From Thermomonas sp. (GTDB lineage Bacteria; Pseudomonadota; Gammaproteobacteria; Xanthomonadales; Xanthomonadaceae), in NCBI RefSeq assembly GCF_019104945.1, contig NZ_JAHRWW010000014.1, forward strand, positions 121,425 through 185,424: DNA of 64,000 nucleotides. Direction: 5' to 3'. Every line of letters starts with the position of its first letter. Positions within the stretch are counted from its first letter, which is position 1. A model generated the notes under the pieces. It was not told the DNA's origin. It made no database searches and saw only the letters and a program-made list of their open reading frames with translations. A program made the position numbers and the translations under genes. Of the stretch, positions 55,449 to 64,000 are shown piece by piece.

Positions 55449-56816
55449 ATGGCCGAGCTGAAAGAAGCGCGCGTCCCCGATATTGGTAGCCACGGCGGTG
55501 TGCCGATCATTGAACTCTTGGTCAAGCCCGGCGATACCGTCAGCAAGGATCAGGGCCTTGTCACCATGGAGTCGGATAAGGCGACCATGGAAGTGCCGTC
55601 GCCGTTTGCGGGTGTCATCAAAGAATTGAAGGTGAAGCTGGGCGATAGCGTGGAAGAAGGTGCGCTGGTGGCCATTATTGAAGTGGCAGAAGAAGCTGCC
55701 GCGCCTGCAGCAAAGGCCAAAGCACCCAAGCCTGCACCTGAAGCACCGAAGCCTGCACCCGTTGCAGCCCCTGCGCCGGTGATGGTGGAAAGCGGTGCTC
55801 CTGTTCCGGCGATGGCGCCGGTAGCTGAGCCCGGCCAGGTGGGTATTCCGCCGATGCGGTTTGAAGCCGATGCCGTGCTCCCGGCTAAAGTGCCTTACGC
55901 CAGCCCGGCGGTGCGCCTGTTTGCGCGCGAGCTTGGGGTCAATCTTGCGCAGGTCAGCGGCAGTGCGCGCGGTGGCCGCATCAGCAAAGAAGACGTACAA
56001 AACTTTGTGAAGGCTGCACTGGTAGGTGGCGCAGCGCCAGTGGCGGCTGCCGGTGGCGTGGGCGGCGGGCTCAACCTGCTGCCGTGGCCGAAGGTGGACT
56101 TCGCCAAGTTCGGCACGGTAGAAAGCAAGCCGCTGTCGCGCATCCAGAAGATTTCCGGCGCTAACCTCGCGCGCAACTGGGCGATGATCCCGCACGTCAC
56201 CCAGCACGACGATGCCGACATCACCGAGCTGGAGGCGCTGCGCGTTGCCCTCAACGAGGAAAACGCCAAGGCCATCGCCGCCGGCAAGGCCGGCAAGCTG
56301 ACCATGCTGGCCTTCCTGATCAAGGCCTGCGTGGCGGCGCTGCAGAAATTCCCGACCTTCAATGCTTCGCTGGACGGCGACAACCTCGTCCTCAAGCAGT
56401 ACTTCCACATCGGCTTCGCCGCCGATACCCCGAATGGGTTGGTGGTGCCGGTGCTGCGCGATGCCGACCAGAAGGGCGTGGCCCAGATCGCGAAGGAAAT
56501 GGGAGAGCTAGCGGCGCTGGCGCGTGAGGGCAAGCTGAAGCCGGAACAGATGCAGGGTGGCTGCTTCACCATCAGCTCGCTGGGCGGCATTGGCGGCACC
56601 AAGTTCACGCCGATTATCAATGCGCCAGAAGTGGCCATTTTGGGCGTGTCGAAGTCTGAAATAAAGCCCGTGTGGGATGGCAAGGCGTTCCAGCCCAAGC
56701 TCATGCTGCCACTGTCGCTGAGCTACGACCACCGCGTGATCGACGGCGCCGCTGCGGCGCGCTTCACCACCTATCTTGGGCAACTGCTGGCCGACTTGCG
56801 TCGGGCCATGCTGTAA
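55449..56816 (+). CDS. aceF: Dihydrolipoamide acetyltransferase (E2 of pyruvate dehydrogenase)
   Basis: This core enzyme of the pyruvate dehydrogenase complex has 455 residues. It has one lipoyl domain with the lipoylated lysine K44 in ESDKATMEVP, an Ala/Pro-rich linker (about 80-140), a peripheral-subunit-binding domain (ASPAVRLFARELGV, GRISKEDVQNFV) and the acetyltransferase domain ending in SYDHRVIDGAAAARF. GGAG stands 8 bases before the ATG. The 276-bp region upstream is AT-rich, holds no gene, and contains a weak promoter candidate (TTGTAG at 55386, CACAAT at 55410). E1 (aceE) is not in the window; E3 follows 11 bp downstream. Confidence 0.96.
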   Translation: MAELKEARVPDIGSHGGVPIIELLVKPGDTVSKDQGLVTMESDKATMEVPSPFAGVIKELKVKLGDSVEEGALVAIIEVAEEAAAPAAKAKAPKPAPEAPKPAPVAAPAPVMVESGAPVPAMAPVAEPGQVGIPPMRFEADAVLPAKVPYASPAVRLFARELGVNLAQVSGSARGGRISKEDVQNFVKAALVGGAAPVAAAGGVGGGLNLLPWPKVDFAKFGTVESKPLSRIQKISGANLARNWAMIPHVTQHDDADITELEALRVALNEENAKAIAAGKAGKLTMLAFLIKACVAALQKFPTFNASLDGDNLVLKQYFHIGFAADTPNGLVVPVLRDADQKGVAQIAKEMGELAALAREGKLKPEQMQGGCFTISSLGGIGGTKFTPIINAPEVAILGVSKSEIKPVWDGKAFQPKLMLPLSLSYDHRVIDGAAAARFTTYLGQLLADLRRAML

Positions 56817-56827
56817 GGAGAAGGCGC

Positions 56828-58582
56828 ATGGCTGAATTTGAATGCAAAGTACCGGATATCGGTAGCCACGGTGGCGTGCCGGTCATTGAGATATTGGCCG
56901 CCGTAGGCGATACGGTGAACAAGGATCAAGGCTTGGTCACGCTGGAGTCGGACAAAGCCACCATGGAAGTGCCTGCCGGTGCCGATGGTGTGATCAAGGC
57001 GCTGAAGGTCAAGCTGGGTGACGTAGTTTCGGAAGGGCATGTGATTGCAGTGATCGAGGCGGCTGGCGCGGCCCCGGCAGCGCCTGCACCTGCTGCGGCC
57101 GTGGCGCCTGTGGCTGCGGCTCCGGCAGCACCCGCTCCACAAGCCGCTTCGTCCTCGGGCCGCAAGGCCGATATCGAATGCGGCATGGTCGTCATCGGCG
57201 CTGGCCCCGGCGGCTATACCGCGGCGTTCCGCAGCGCCGACCTTGGCCTTGATACCGTGCTCATCGAGCGCTACGCCACTCTCGGTGGCGTGTGTTTGAA
57301 CGTCGGCTGCATTCCATCCAAGGCGCTGTTGCACGCCGCCGATGTAATCGAACAAGCCAGCCACGCCAGCGACTACGGTGTGGAGTTCGCCAAGCCAACG
57401 GTGAATATCGACAAGCTGCGCAGCTACAAAGAAAACGTCATTGGCCAGCTCACCAAGGGGCTGGCGGGTATGGCCAAACAGCGTAAAGTGCGCACCGTGC
57501 AGGGTGTGGCCAAATTCGTTTCCGCTAACGAACTGGAAATCACCGCCGCCGATGGTAAAACCCAGCTGCTGCGCTTCACAAACTGCATTATTGCGGCGGG
57601 TAGCCAGCCGGTAAAACTTCCGGCGTTCCCGTGGGACGATACGCGCATCATGGATTCCACCGACGCGCTGAATCTGGCCGATGTGCCGAAGAAACTCCTC
57701 GTCGTTGGTGGCGGCATCATCGGGCTGGAAATGGCCACGGTGTATCGCGCGCTGGGCAGCGAAGTGACCGTGGTCGAGTTCATGCCGCAGCTGATCCCAG
57801 GGGCCGATACCGACCTCGTGAAGCCGCTGGCGGATCGTCTGAAAAAGCAGGGCGTCGCCATTCACCTGAAAACCAAGGTGGTGGATGCCAAAGCGCAAAA
57901 GAACGGCATTGCCTGTAGTTTTGAAGGCGAATCCATCCCCGAAGGCAAACTGTATGACCGCGTGCTGGTGGCCGTGGGGCGCAGCGCCAACGGCGGCAAG
58001 CTGGATGCAGATAAGGCCGGTGTGCAGGTGGGTGAGCGCGGCCTGATCCCAGTGGACGCGCAGATGCGCACCAATGTGCCGCATATCTTCGCGATTGGTG
58101 ATTTGGTGGGCCAGCCGATGTTGGCGCATAAGGCCACCCATGAAGCCAAGCTTGCGGCAGAAGTTGCGGCGGGCGAGAAGAAAGAATGGGTGGCGCGAGT
58201 GATTCCAGGCGTGGCCTATACCGACCCGGAAATTGCGTGGGTGGGTGTCACCGAAACCGAGGCTAAGGCCAAGGGCTTAAAGATCGGCGTGGGTAAATTC
58301 CCGTGGGCAGCGTCGGGTCGCGCGATTGGCCTTGGTCGCACCGAAGGCTTCACCAAGTTGATTTTTGATGAAGACAGTCAGCGCGTAATTGGTGGTGGCA
58401 TCGTTGGCGTGCATGCCGGTGAAATGATTTCCGAAATCGCGCTGGCCATCGAAATGGGCTGCGAGGTTCACGATATTGGCAGCACCATCCACCCGCATCC
58501 GACCTTGGGTGAGTCGGTGGGCATGGCCGCCGAGGTGTATGACGGCAGCATCACCGATCTGTATATCCCGAAGAAGAAGTAG
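56828..58582 (+). CDS. lpdA: Dihydrolipoamide dehydrogenase (E3) with N-terminal lipoyl domain
   Basis: This FAD-disulfide reductase reoxidises lipoamide. The 584-residue protein is about 110 residues longer than ordinary E3, because a full lipoyl domain (K43 in ESDKATMEVP) and an Ala/Pro linker (about 80-110) precede the reductase. The reductase has VVIGAGPGGYTAAF, the redox-active Cys156/Cys161 in GGVCLNVGCIPSK, the NAD-binding VVGGGIIGLEMATV and the C-terminal HPHPTLGES. The ATG at 56828 follows TAAGGAGAA; the open frame upstream overlaps aceF. Lipoyl-E3 fusions are known from xanthomonads and neisseriae. Confidence 0.96.
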   Translation: MAEFECKVPDIGSHGGVPVIEILAAVGDTVNKDQGLVTLESDKATMEVPAGADGVIKALKVKLGDVVSEGHVIAVIEAAGAAPAAPAPAAAVAPVAAAPAAPAPQAASSSGRKADIECGMVVIGAGPGGYTAAFRSADLGLDTVLIERYATLGGVCLNVGCIPSKALLHAADVIEQASHASDYGVEFAKPTVNIDKLRSYKENVIGQLTKGLAGMAKQRKVRTVQGVAKFVSANELEITAADGKTQLLRFTNCIIAAGSQPVKLPAFPWDDTRIMDSTDALNLADVPKKLLVVGGGIIGLEMATVYRALGSEVTVVEFMPQLIPGADTDLVKPLADRLKKQGVAIHLKTKVVDAKAQKNGIACSFEGESIPEGKLYDRVLVAVGRSANGGKLDADKAGVQVGERGLIPVDAQMRTNVPHIFAIGDLVGQPMLAHKATHEAKLAAEVAAGEKKEWVARVIPGVAYTDPEIAWVGVTETEAKAKGLKIGVGKFPWAASGRAIGLGRTEGFTKLIFDEDSQRVIGGGIVGVHAGEMISEIALAIEMGCEVHDIGSTIHPHPTLGESVGMAAEVYDGSITDLYIPKKK

Positions 58583-58598
58583 AAACGTCGTGCGTCAT

Positions 58599-58625
58599 GG
58601 CTTCTCTCCGTACAGGGGAGAAGCC
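58599..58625. terminator. Bidirectional terminator between lpdA and the DUF2061 gene
   Basis: GGCTTCTC (58599-58606) and GAGAAGCC (58618-58625) pair, with inner CC/GG reinforcing the stem, between two convergent genes. The trailing sequence TTATAC on the plus strand is only moderately T-rich. Confidence 0.6.
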
Positions 58626-58886
58626 TTATACGTGCGCGATGCTGCCGCGGCGTGCTTCGCGGCGCTTCCAGAATTTTTCGTGGAAGTGAAACACCACGGT
58701 ATTGCACGCTGGCTCGATCAACGCCAGCGCGCCGCCCACCAGCCAACTGCCAGTGAGTAGCCAGCCGAGCGAGAACGCAACGGTGAAGTGGAGTGAGGCG
58801 AAGCTGAGCGTTTTGGCCATGATGGCGTGTCGCAAATAAGAGTCATTCGCATTTAATGCCTTATTGAGAAAGCTGTCAATAGCCAT
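58626..58886 (-). CDS. DUF2061 family membrane protein
   Basis: This is an 86-residue small membrane protein of the DUF2061 family. SYLRHAIMAKTLSFASLHFTV is followed by two predicted helices (FSLGWLLTGSWLVGGALALI) and a basic tail with HFHEKFWKRRE, the family signature. The function is unknown. The gene is convergent with lpdA and has an isolated terminator hairpin 37 bp before its start. Confidence 0.88.
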   Translation of the reverse strand: MAIDSFLNKALNANDSYLRHAIMAKTLSFASLHFTVAFSLGWLLTGSWLVGGALALIEPACNTVVFHFHEKFWKRREARRGSIAHV

Positions 58887-58925
58887 TTCCTGCTTCTAGC
58901 TGAATGCGCAGAATGGAAAAATAAA

Positions 58926-58956
58926 AGCCCCGGTGGGAGAGACACCGGGGCTTTAA
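58926..58956 (-). terminator. Intrinsic terminator upstream of the DUF2061 gene
   Basis: AAAGCCCCGGTG and CACCGGGGCTTT form an unusually strong 12-bp stem around a short loop. On the minus strand the stem is followed by TATTTTTCC, so it ends minus-strand transcription. No coding gene on that strand precedes it within the region 58957-59115; it may end a small RNA or be a leader attenuator of DUF2061. Confidence 0.8.
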
Positions 58957-59056
58957 TGCGACAACCTGCAGAGCGACGAGGAAGTGTGGCTGCCGCTGGT
59001 TGTTGTGACAGTGTGCGCAGGGAGAAGTTCCAGTGCAATTCAGCAGCTTATGGCGG

Positions 59057-60746
<1,690 letters not shown>

Positions 60747-60874
60747 TTTGGCGTGCAGCGCAGGTGTGCGTCGCCTAGGTGGCGCACATCGGCATATTGG
60801 CATTGCAGCATGGTGTTGCAATGTCGTCCCAGCGGGGGCCGGAAGCGGTACCCGTTCGCTATGCAAGGTATGAC

Positions 60875-61348
60875 ATGAACCCGACCTTCATGACACTGCT
60901 GGGCCAGATGATCTCGTTCGCGATCCTCATCTGGTTCACCGTCAAGTTCATTTGGCCGCCGCTGATTGCGGCGCTAGAAGAGCGCCAACAGAAGATCGCC
61001 GCAGGCTTGGCCGCCGCCGACAACGCCCAGAAAAATCTGGCGCAGGCGCAGGATCAAGTCAACGATGAGCTGAAGGCTGCGCGTGCTAAGGCCAATGAAA
61101 TCATTGACCAAGCCAACCAACGCGCCAATGCGTTGATTGACGCGGCCAAAAACGAAGCGATCGCTGAAGGCGCCCGCCTGAAAGCGCAAGCCGTTGCGGA
61201 TATTGAAGCCGCTGCCAACCGCGCCAAAGAAGAACTGCGTTTGCAGGTGTCTGCTTTGGCGGTAACGGGTGCTGAAAAGCTGCTCAAGCGCGAGATCAAT
61301 GCCAACGACCAGAAGGCGCTGATCGACGAGCTGGCGGCGCAGCTCTGA
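60875..61348 (+). CDS. atpF: ATP synthase Fo subunit b
   Basis: This is the 157-residue peripheral stalk subunit: one N-terminal membrane helix ([16 protein letters not shown]) and a long Ala/Glu/Lys coiled coil that dimerises and holds the delta subunit. Start at ATG 60875 gives the normal length; 32 additional open codons upstream are not translated in my view. The 128 bp between atpE and atpF are longer than other gaps in the operon. Confidence 0.96.
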   Translation: MNPTFMTLLGQMISFAILIWFTVKFIWPPLIAALEERQQKIAAGLAAADNAQKNLAQAQDQVNDELKAARAKANEIIDQANQRANALIDAAKNEAIAEGARLKAQAVADIEAAANRAKEELRLQVSALAVTGAEKLLKREINANDQKALIDELAAQL

Positions 61349-61358
61349 GGGCCTTGCA

Positions 61359-61886
61359 GTGAGCCAAGCCCTAACCCTCGCCCGTCCTTACGCCCGCGCT
61401 GCCTTTTCGGTGGCGCGTGACGCCAATGCATTTGCTGATTGGTCAAACGCGCTAGGCTTTGCCGCGCGCGTGGCGGCTGATCCGCAGGCGACAGAACTTC
61501 TGGATAACCCCAAGTTCAGTCGTGCCGAAGTGGTGAGCGTGCTTGCGCCGGAAGGCGCCAGCCCAACCTTCACCAATTTGCTGGAGTTGCTGTTTGACAA
61601 CGGGCGTTTGGCGCTGCTGCCGGAAATTGCCGGGCTGTATAACGAGCTGCGTCGCGAAGCCGAGCAGATCGTGAAGGCCAAGGTGACCTCCGCCGCCGAA
61701 TTGACCGCCACTGAGCTGGAAACGATCAAAGCCGGTTTGCGCCGTCGCTTTGGCCGCGACATCGAAGTGGAAACGGCGATCGATGCCAGCCTGATTGGCG
61801 GCGCGTTGATCGACGCAGACGGCGTCGTCATTGATGGCACGCTCAAGGGCAAACTCGGCCGTTTGCAGACGGCTCTGTCGAACTAA
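61359..61886 (+). CDS. atpH: ATP synthase F1 subunit delta
   Basis: This is a 175-residue stator subunit connecting F1 to subunit b. It begins [17 protein letters not shown], the delta/OSCP signature, and ends with [24 protein letters not shown], the conserved C-terminal block. GTG 61359 is the start, 10 bp after atpF. Confidence 0.95.
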   Translation: MSQALTLARPYARAAFSVARDANAFADWSNALGFAARVAADPQATELLDNPKFSRAEVVSVLAPEGASPTFTNLLELLFDNGRLALLPEIAGLYNELRREAEQIVKAKVTSAAELTATELETIKAGLRRRFGRDIEVETAIDASLIGGALIDADGVVIDGTLKGKLGRLQTALSN

Positions 61887-61932
61887 TTCATTTGCAAAGT
61901 CTGGCGGCAACGCCGGAACTAAGGAAACCAAG

Positions 61933-63498
61933 ATGGCTACCACCACGCTCAACCCGTCAGAAATCAGCGAACTGATCAAGACCCGCATCGAGAAGGTCAC
62001 GCTTTCCGCCGAAGCGCGTAACGAAGGCACCGTGACCTCGGTCTCCGACGGTATCGTGCGCATCCACGGCCTGGCCGACGTGATGCAGGGCGAAATGATC
62101 GAACTGCCTGCCGGCCCGGATGGGCACCCCACCACCGCGCTGGCGCTGAACCTCGAGCGCGACTCTGTGGGCGCCGTGGTGCTGGGTGACTACGAGCACC
62201 TGCGCGAAGGCAATGTGGCCAAAACCACCAGCCAGATTCTGTCGGTGCCAACCGGCCCTGAACTGCTGGGGCGCGTGGTCAATGCGCTGGGCGAGCCGAT
62301 CGACGGCAAGGGCCCCATCGACGCCAAGACCAGCTCGCCGGTGGAAACCATTGCGCCGGGCGTGATCTGGCGTAAGTCGGTGGATCAGCCGGTGCAGACG
62401 GGCTACAAGTCCGTGGACAGCATGATCCCGATCGGCCGTGGTCAGCGCGAGCTGATCATCGGTGACCGCCAGACCGGCAAGACCGCGCTGGCCGTGGACG
62501 CCATCATCAACCAGAAGAACTCTGGCATTAAGTGCATCTACGTGGCGATTGGTCAGAAGAACTCGACCATTGCCAACATCGTGCGCAAGCTCGAACAGTA
62601 CGGCGCGATGGAATACACCACCGTGGTTGCTGCGTCGGCTTCCGAATCGGCTGCGATGCAGTACATCAGCGCCTACTCGGGCTGCGCGATGGGCGAATAC
62701 TTCCGCGATCGCGGCGAAGACGCGCTGATCATCTACGACGATCTGTCCAAGCAGGCCGTGGCCTACCGCCAGATCTCGCTGTTGCTGCGCCGCCCGCCGG
62801 GCCGCGAAGCCTATCCGGGTGACGTGTTCTACCTGCACAGCCGCTTGCTGGAACGCGCCGCGCGCGTGTCGGAAGACTACGTTGAGAAGTTCACCGATGG
62901 CGCAGTGAAGGGCAAGACCGGTTCGCTCACCGCGCTGCCAATCATCGAAACCCAGGCCGGTGACGTGTCGGCGTTCGTGCCGACCAACGTGATCTCGATC
63001 ACCGATGGCCAGATCTTCCTTGAAACCGACCTGTTCAACGCCGGTATTCGCCCAGCCGTGAACGCCGGTATTTCGGTGTCGCGCGTGGGTGGTGCAGCGC
63101 AGACCAAGATCATGAAGAAGCTGTCCGGCGGCATTCGTATTGCGCTGGCGCAGTACCGTGAGCTGGCCGCGTTCGCGCAGTTCGCTTCCGACCTCGACGA
63201 TGCCACGCGTAAGCAGCTGGAACGCGGTCAGCGCGTCACCGAGCTGATGAAGCAGAAGCAGTACGCGCCGATGTCGGTGGCGCAGCAGGCGCTGTCGATC
63301 TACGCGGTGGACAAGGGCTATATGGACGATGTGCCAGTAGCCAAGATCCTTGCGTTTGAAGCGGGCTTGCAGGCGCACTTCGCCAACACGGCGGGTGAGT
63401 TGGTGGCTCAGATCGATGCCACCGGCAACTGGAATGACGACATCGAAGCCGCCTTCAAGAAGGGCATCGAAGAGTTCAAGACCACCGGTAGCTGGTAA
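61933..63498 (+). CDS. atpA: ATP synthase F1 subunit alpha
   Basis: This is a 521-residue non-catalytic nucleotide-binding subunit of the F1 hexamer. It begins [14 protein letters not shown] and has Walker A GDRQTGKT at 177-184, the [20 protein letters not shown] block and [29 protein letters not shown] precedes the ATG at 61933. The open frame reaches 61831, overlapping atpH, but that part is not AtpA-like. Confidence 0.98.
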   Translation: MATTTLNPSEISELIKTRIEKVTLSAEARNEGTVTSVSDGIVRIHGLADVMQGEMIELPAGPDGHPTTALALNLERDSVGAVVLGDYEHLREGNVAKTTSQILSVPTGPELLGRVVNALGEPIDGKGPIDAKTSSPVETIAPGVIWRKSVDQPVQTGYKSVDSMIPIGRGQRELIIGDRQTGKTALAVDAIINQKNSGIKCIYVAIGQKNSTIANIVRKLEQYGAMEYTTVVAASASESAAMQYISAYSGCAMGEYFRDRGEDALIIYDDLSKQAVAYRQISLLLRRPPGREAYPGDVFYLHSRLLERAARVSEDYVEKFTDGAVKGKTGSLTALPIIETQAGDVSAFVPTNVISITDGQIFLETDLFNAGIRPAVNAGISVSRVGGAAQTKIMKKLSGGIRIALAQYRELAAFAQFASDLDDATRKQLERGQRVTELMKQKQYAPMSVAQQALSIYAVDKGYMDDVPVAKILAFEAGLQAHFANTAGELVAQIDATGNWNDDIEAAFKKGIEEFKTTGSW

Positions 63499-63522
63499 GC
63501 AACCGTAACTTAGAGAACGAGC

Positions 63523-64000
63523 ATGGCTGGTGGACGCGAAATTAAAACCAAGATCAAGAGCGTGCAAAACACCCGCAAGGTGACGCGTGCGCTCGAAATG
63601 GTCTCGGCTTCCAAGATTCGCAAGGCACAAGATCGGATGAAGCAATCGCGCCCGTATGCGCGCGCGATGAAGCAGCTGATCGGCCACCTTGCGCAAGCGC
63701 AGACGGACTATCAGCACCCGTACTTGGTGCACCGTGACAACGTCAAACGCGTGGGCTATATCGTGATCTCATCGGATCGCGGTCTGGCAGGCGGGCTGAA
63801 CAACAATATGTTCCGCAAGCTGCTGGTCGAATTCCGTGCGCTGCAAGAGCAGGGCATCGAAGTGGACGTGGTCACCATCGGCCAGAAGGCCAGCGTGTTC
63901 TTCCGCCGGATCAAGGTGGACATGCTGGCGTCGGTCACCCACATGGGCGACCAGCCGCGGCTGGAGCAGCTGGTGGGCGTGGTCAAGGTGATGCTCGACG
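63523..64000 (+). CDS. atpG: ATP synthase F1 subunit gamma (5' part, cut by window end)
   Basis: This is the rotor shaft subunit. The 159 codons present start [20 protein letters not shown] and continue through [15 protein letters not shown] and [18 protein letters not shown], all diagnostic of the gamma subunit. It begins 24 bp after atpA and continues beyond base 64000 with the frame open. Confidence 0.97.
   Translation, partial: MAGGREIKTKIKSVQNTRKVTRALEMVSASKIRKAQDRMKQSRPYARAMKQLIGHLAQAQTDYQHPYLVHRDNVKRVGYIVISSDRGLAGGLNNNMFRKLLVEFRALQEQGIEVDVVTIGQKASVFFRRIKVDMLASVTHMGDQPRLEQLVGVVKVMLD

Noticed and set aside
55329..58141. Long minus-strand open frames opposite aceF and lpdA
   Set aside because: Antisense to two unmistakable enzymes; no motif and composition typical of a GC-rich shadow frame.
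58960..59020. Thr-rich reading frame resembling a thr leader peptide (VTTTSGSHTSSS)
   Set aside because: It has no ATG, GTG or TTG start in frame, a stop codon directly before it, and no threonine biosynthesis gene downstream.
61957..63732. 591-codon minus-strand open frame opposite atpA
   Set aside because: A shadow of atpA; low-complexity Arg/His/Val composition and it runs across the atpA-atpG junction.

Overview
The window is a gene-dense, chromosomal stretch of a high-GC gammaproteobacterium, most likely of the order Lysobacterales (Xanthomonadaceae or Rhodanobacteraceae). The main reasons are: an ilvC-ilvG-ilvM-ilvA-leuA-leuB run with a short threonine dehydratase, divided from a separate leuCD; zapA followed by 6S RNA and 5-formyl-THF cyclo-ligase; ygfB-pepP; a type IV pilus locus with sigma-54 pilin promoters; an E2/E3 pyruvate dehydrogenase pair in which E3 carries its own lipoyl domain; and an atpIBEFHAG operon. 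I see no rRNA, tRNA, CRISPR array, insertion sequence, phage or replication origin. Species level cannot be settled from sequence reading alone.

Layout. 1-4.9 kb: a TetR regulator divergent from an RND efflux adaptor/permease pair. 5-7.9 kb: a periplasmic-propeller diguanylate cyclase. 7.9-11 kb: a LysR regulator divergent from leuC-leuD, then an orphan ArsB-type permease. 12.4-20.8 kb (minus strand): the branched-chain amino acid operon ilvC-ilvG-ilvM-ilvA-leuA-leuB, followed by gdhA. It is preceded by a 43-codon leader peptide holding Ile-Leu-Val-Leu-Val-Leu-Ile and an attenuator terminator, and a 13-codon ORF sits just before gdhA. 20.8-27.6 kb: rpiA, an EVE protein, fau, 6S RNA, zapA, a TIGR02449-type coiled coil, a GGDEF/EAL protein, ygfB and pepP. 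27.6-38 kb (minus): a second M24 peptidase, PilZ, DUF1631, hemW, pilD, pilC, pilB and two tandem pilins. 38.2-38.7 kb: higA with a wrecked higB. 38.8-45 kb: class I aldolase, a second RND pair and a TrmH-type methyltransferase. 45-52.3 kb: a serine hydrolase, a Phd/RelE pair, a small basic protein, an ACP phosphodiesterase, a LytS/LytR-type two-component pair, an MFS exporter and two DUF proteins. 52.3-55.2 kb: rsmC, rsuA, a HAD phosphatase and yajQ. 55.4-58.9 kb: aceF, lpdA and DUF2061. 59-64 kb: the ATP synthase operon, with atpG cut by the window end.

Functional themes. One is nitrogen and branched-chain amino acid metabolism under apparent attenuation control. The second is surface motility and cyclic-di-GMP: type IV pilus assembly, PilZ, DUF1631, two GGDEF proteins and YajQ. 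The third is energy metabolism (E2/E3 and F1Fo ATPase). The observations I consider most worth following are the ilv leader attenuator and the palindrome in its promoter, the strong composition shift inside pilC, the higB wreck with a 22-bp triple repeat beside it, the proline-rich mini-ORF in front of gdhA, and an isolated terminator upstream of the atp operon that may end a small RNA. I did not find a clearly new multi-gene system.
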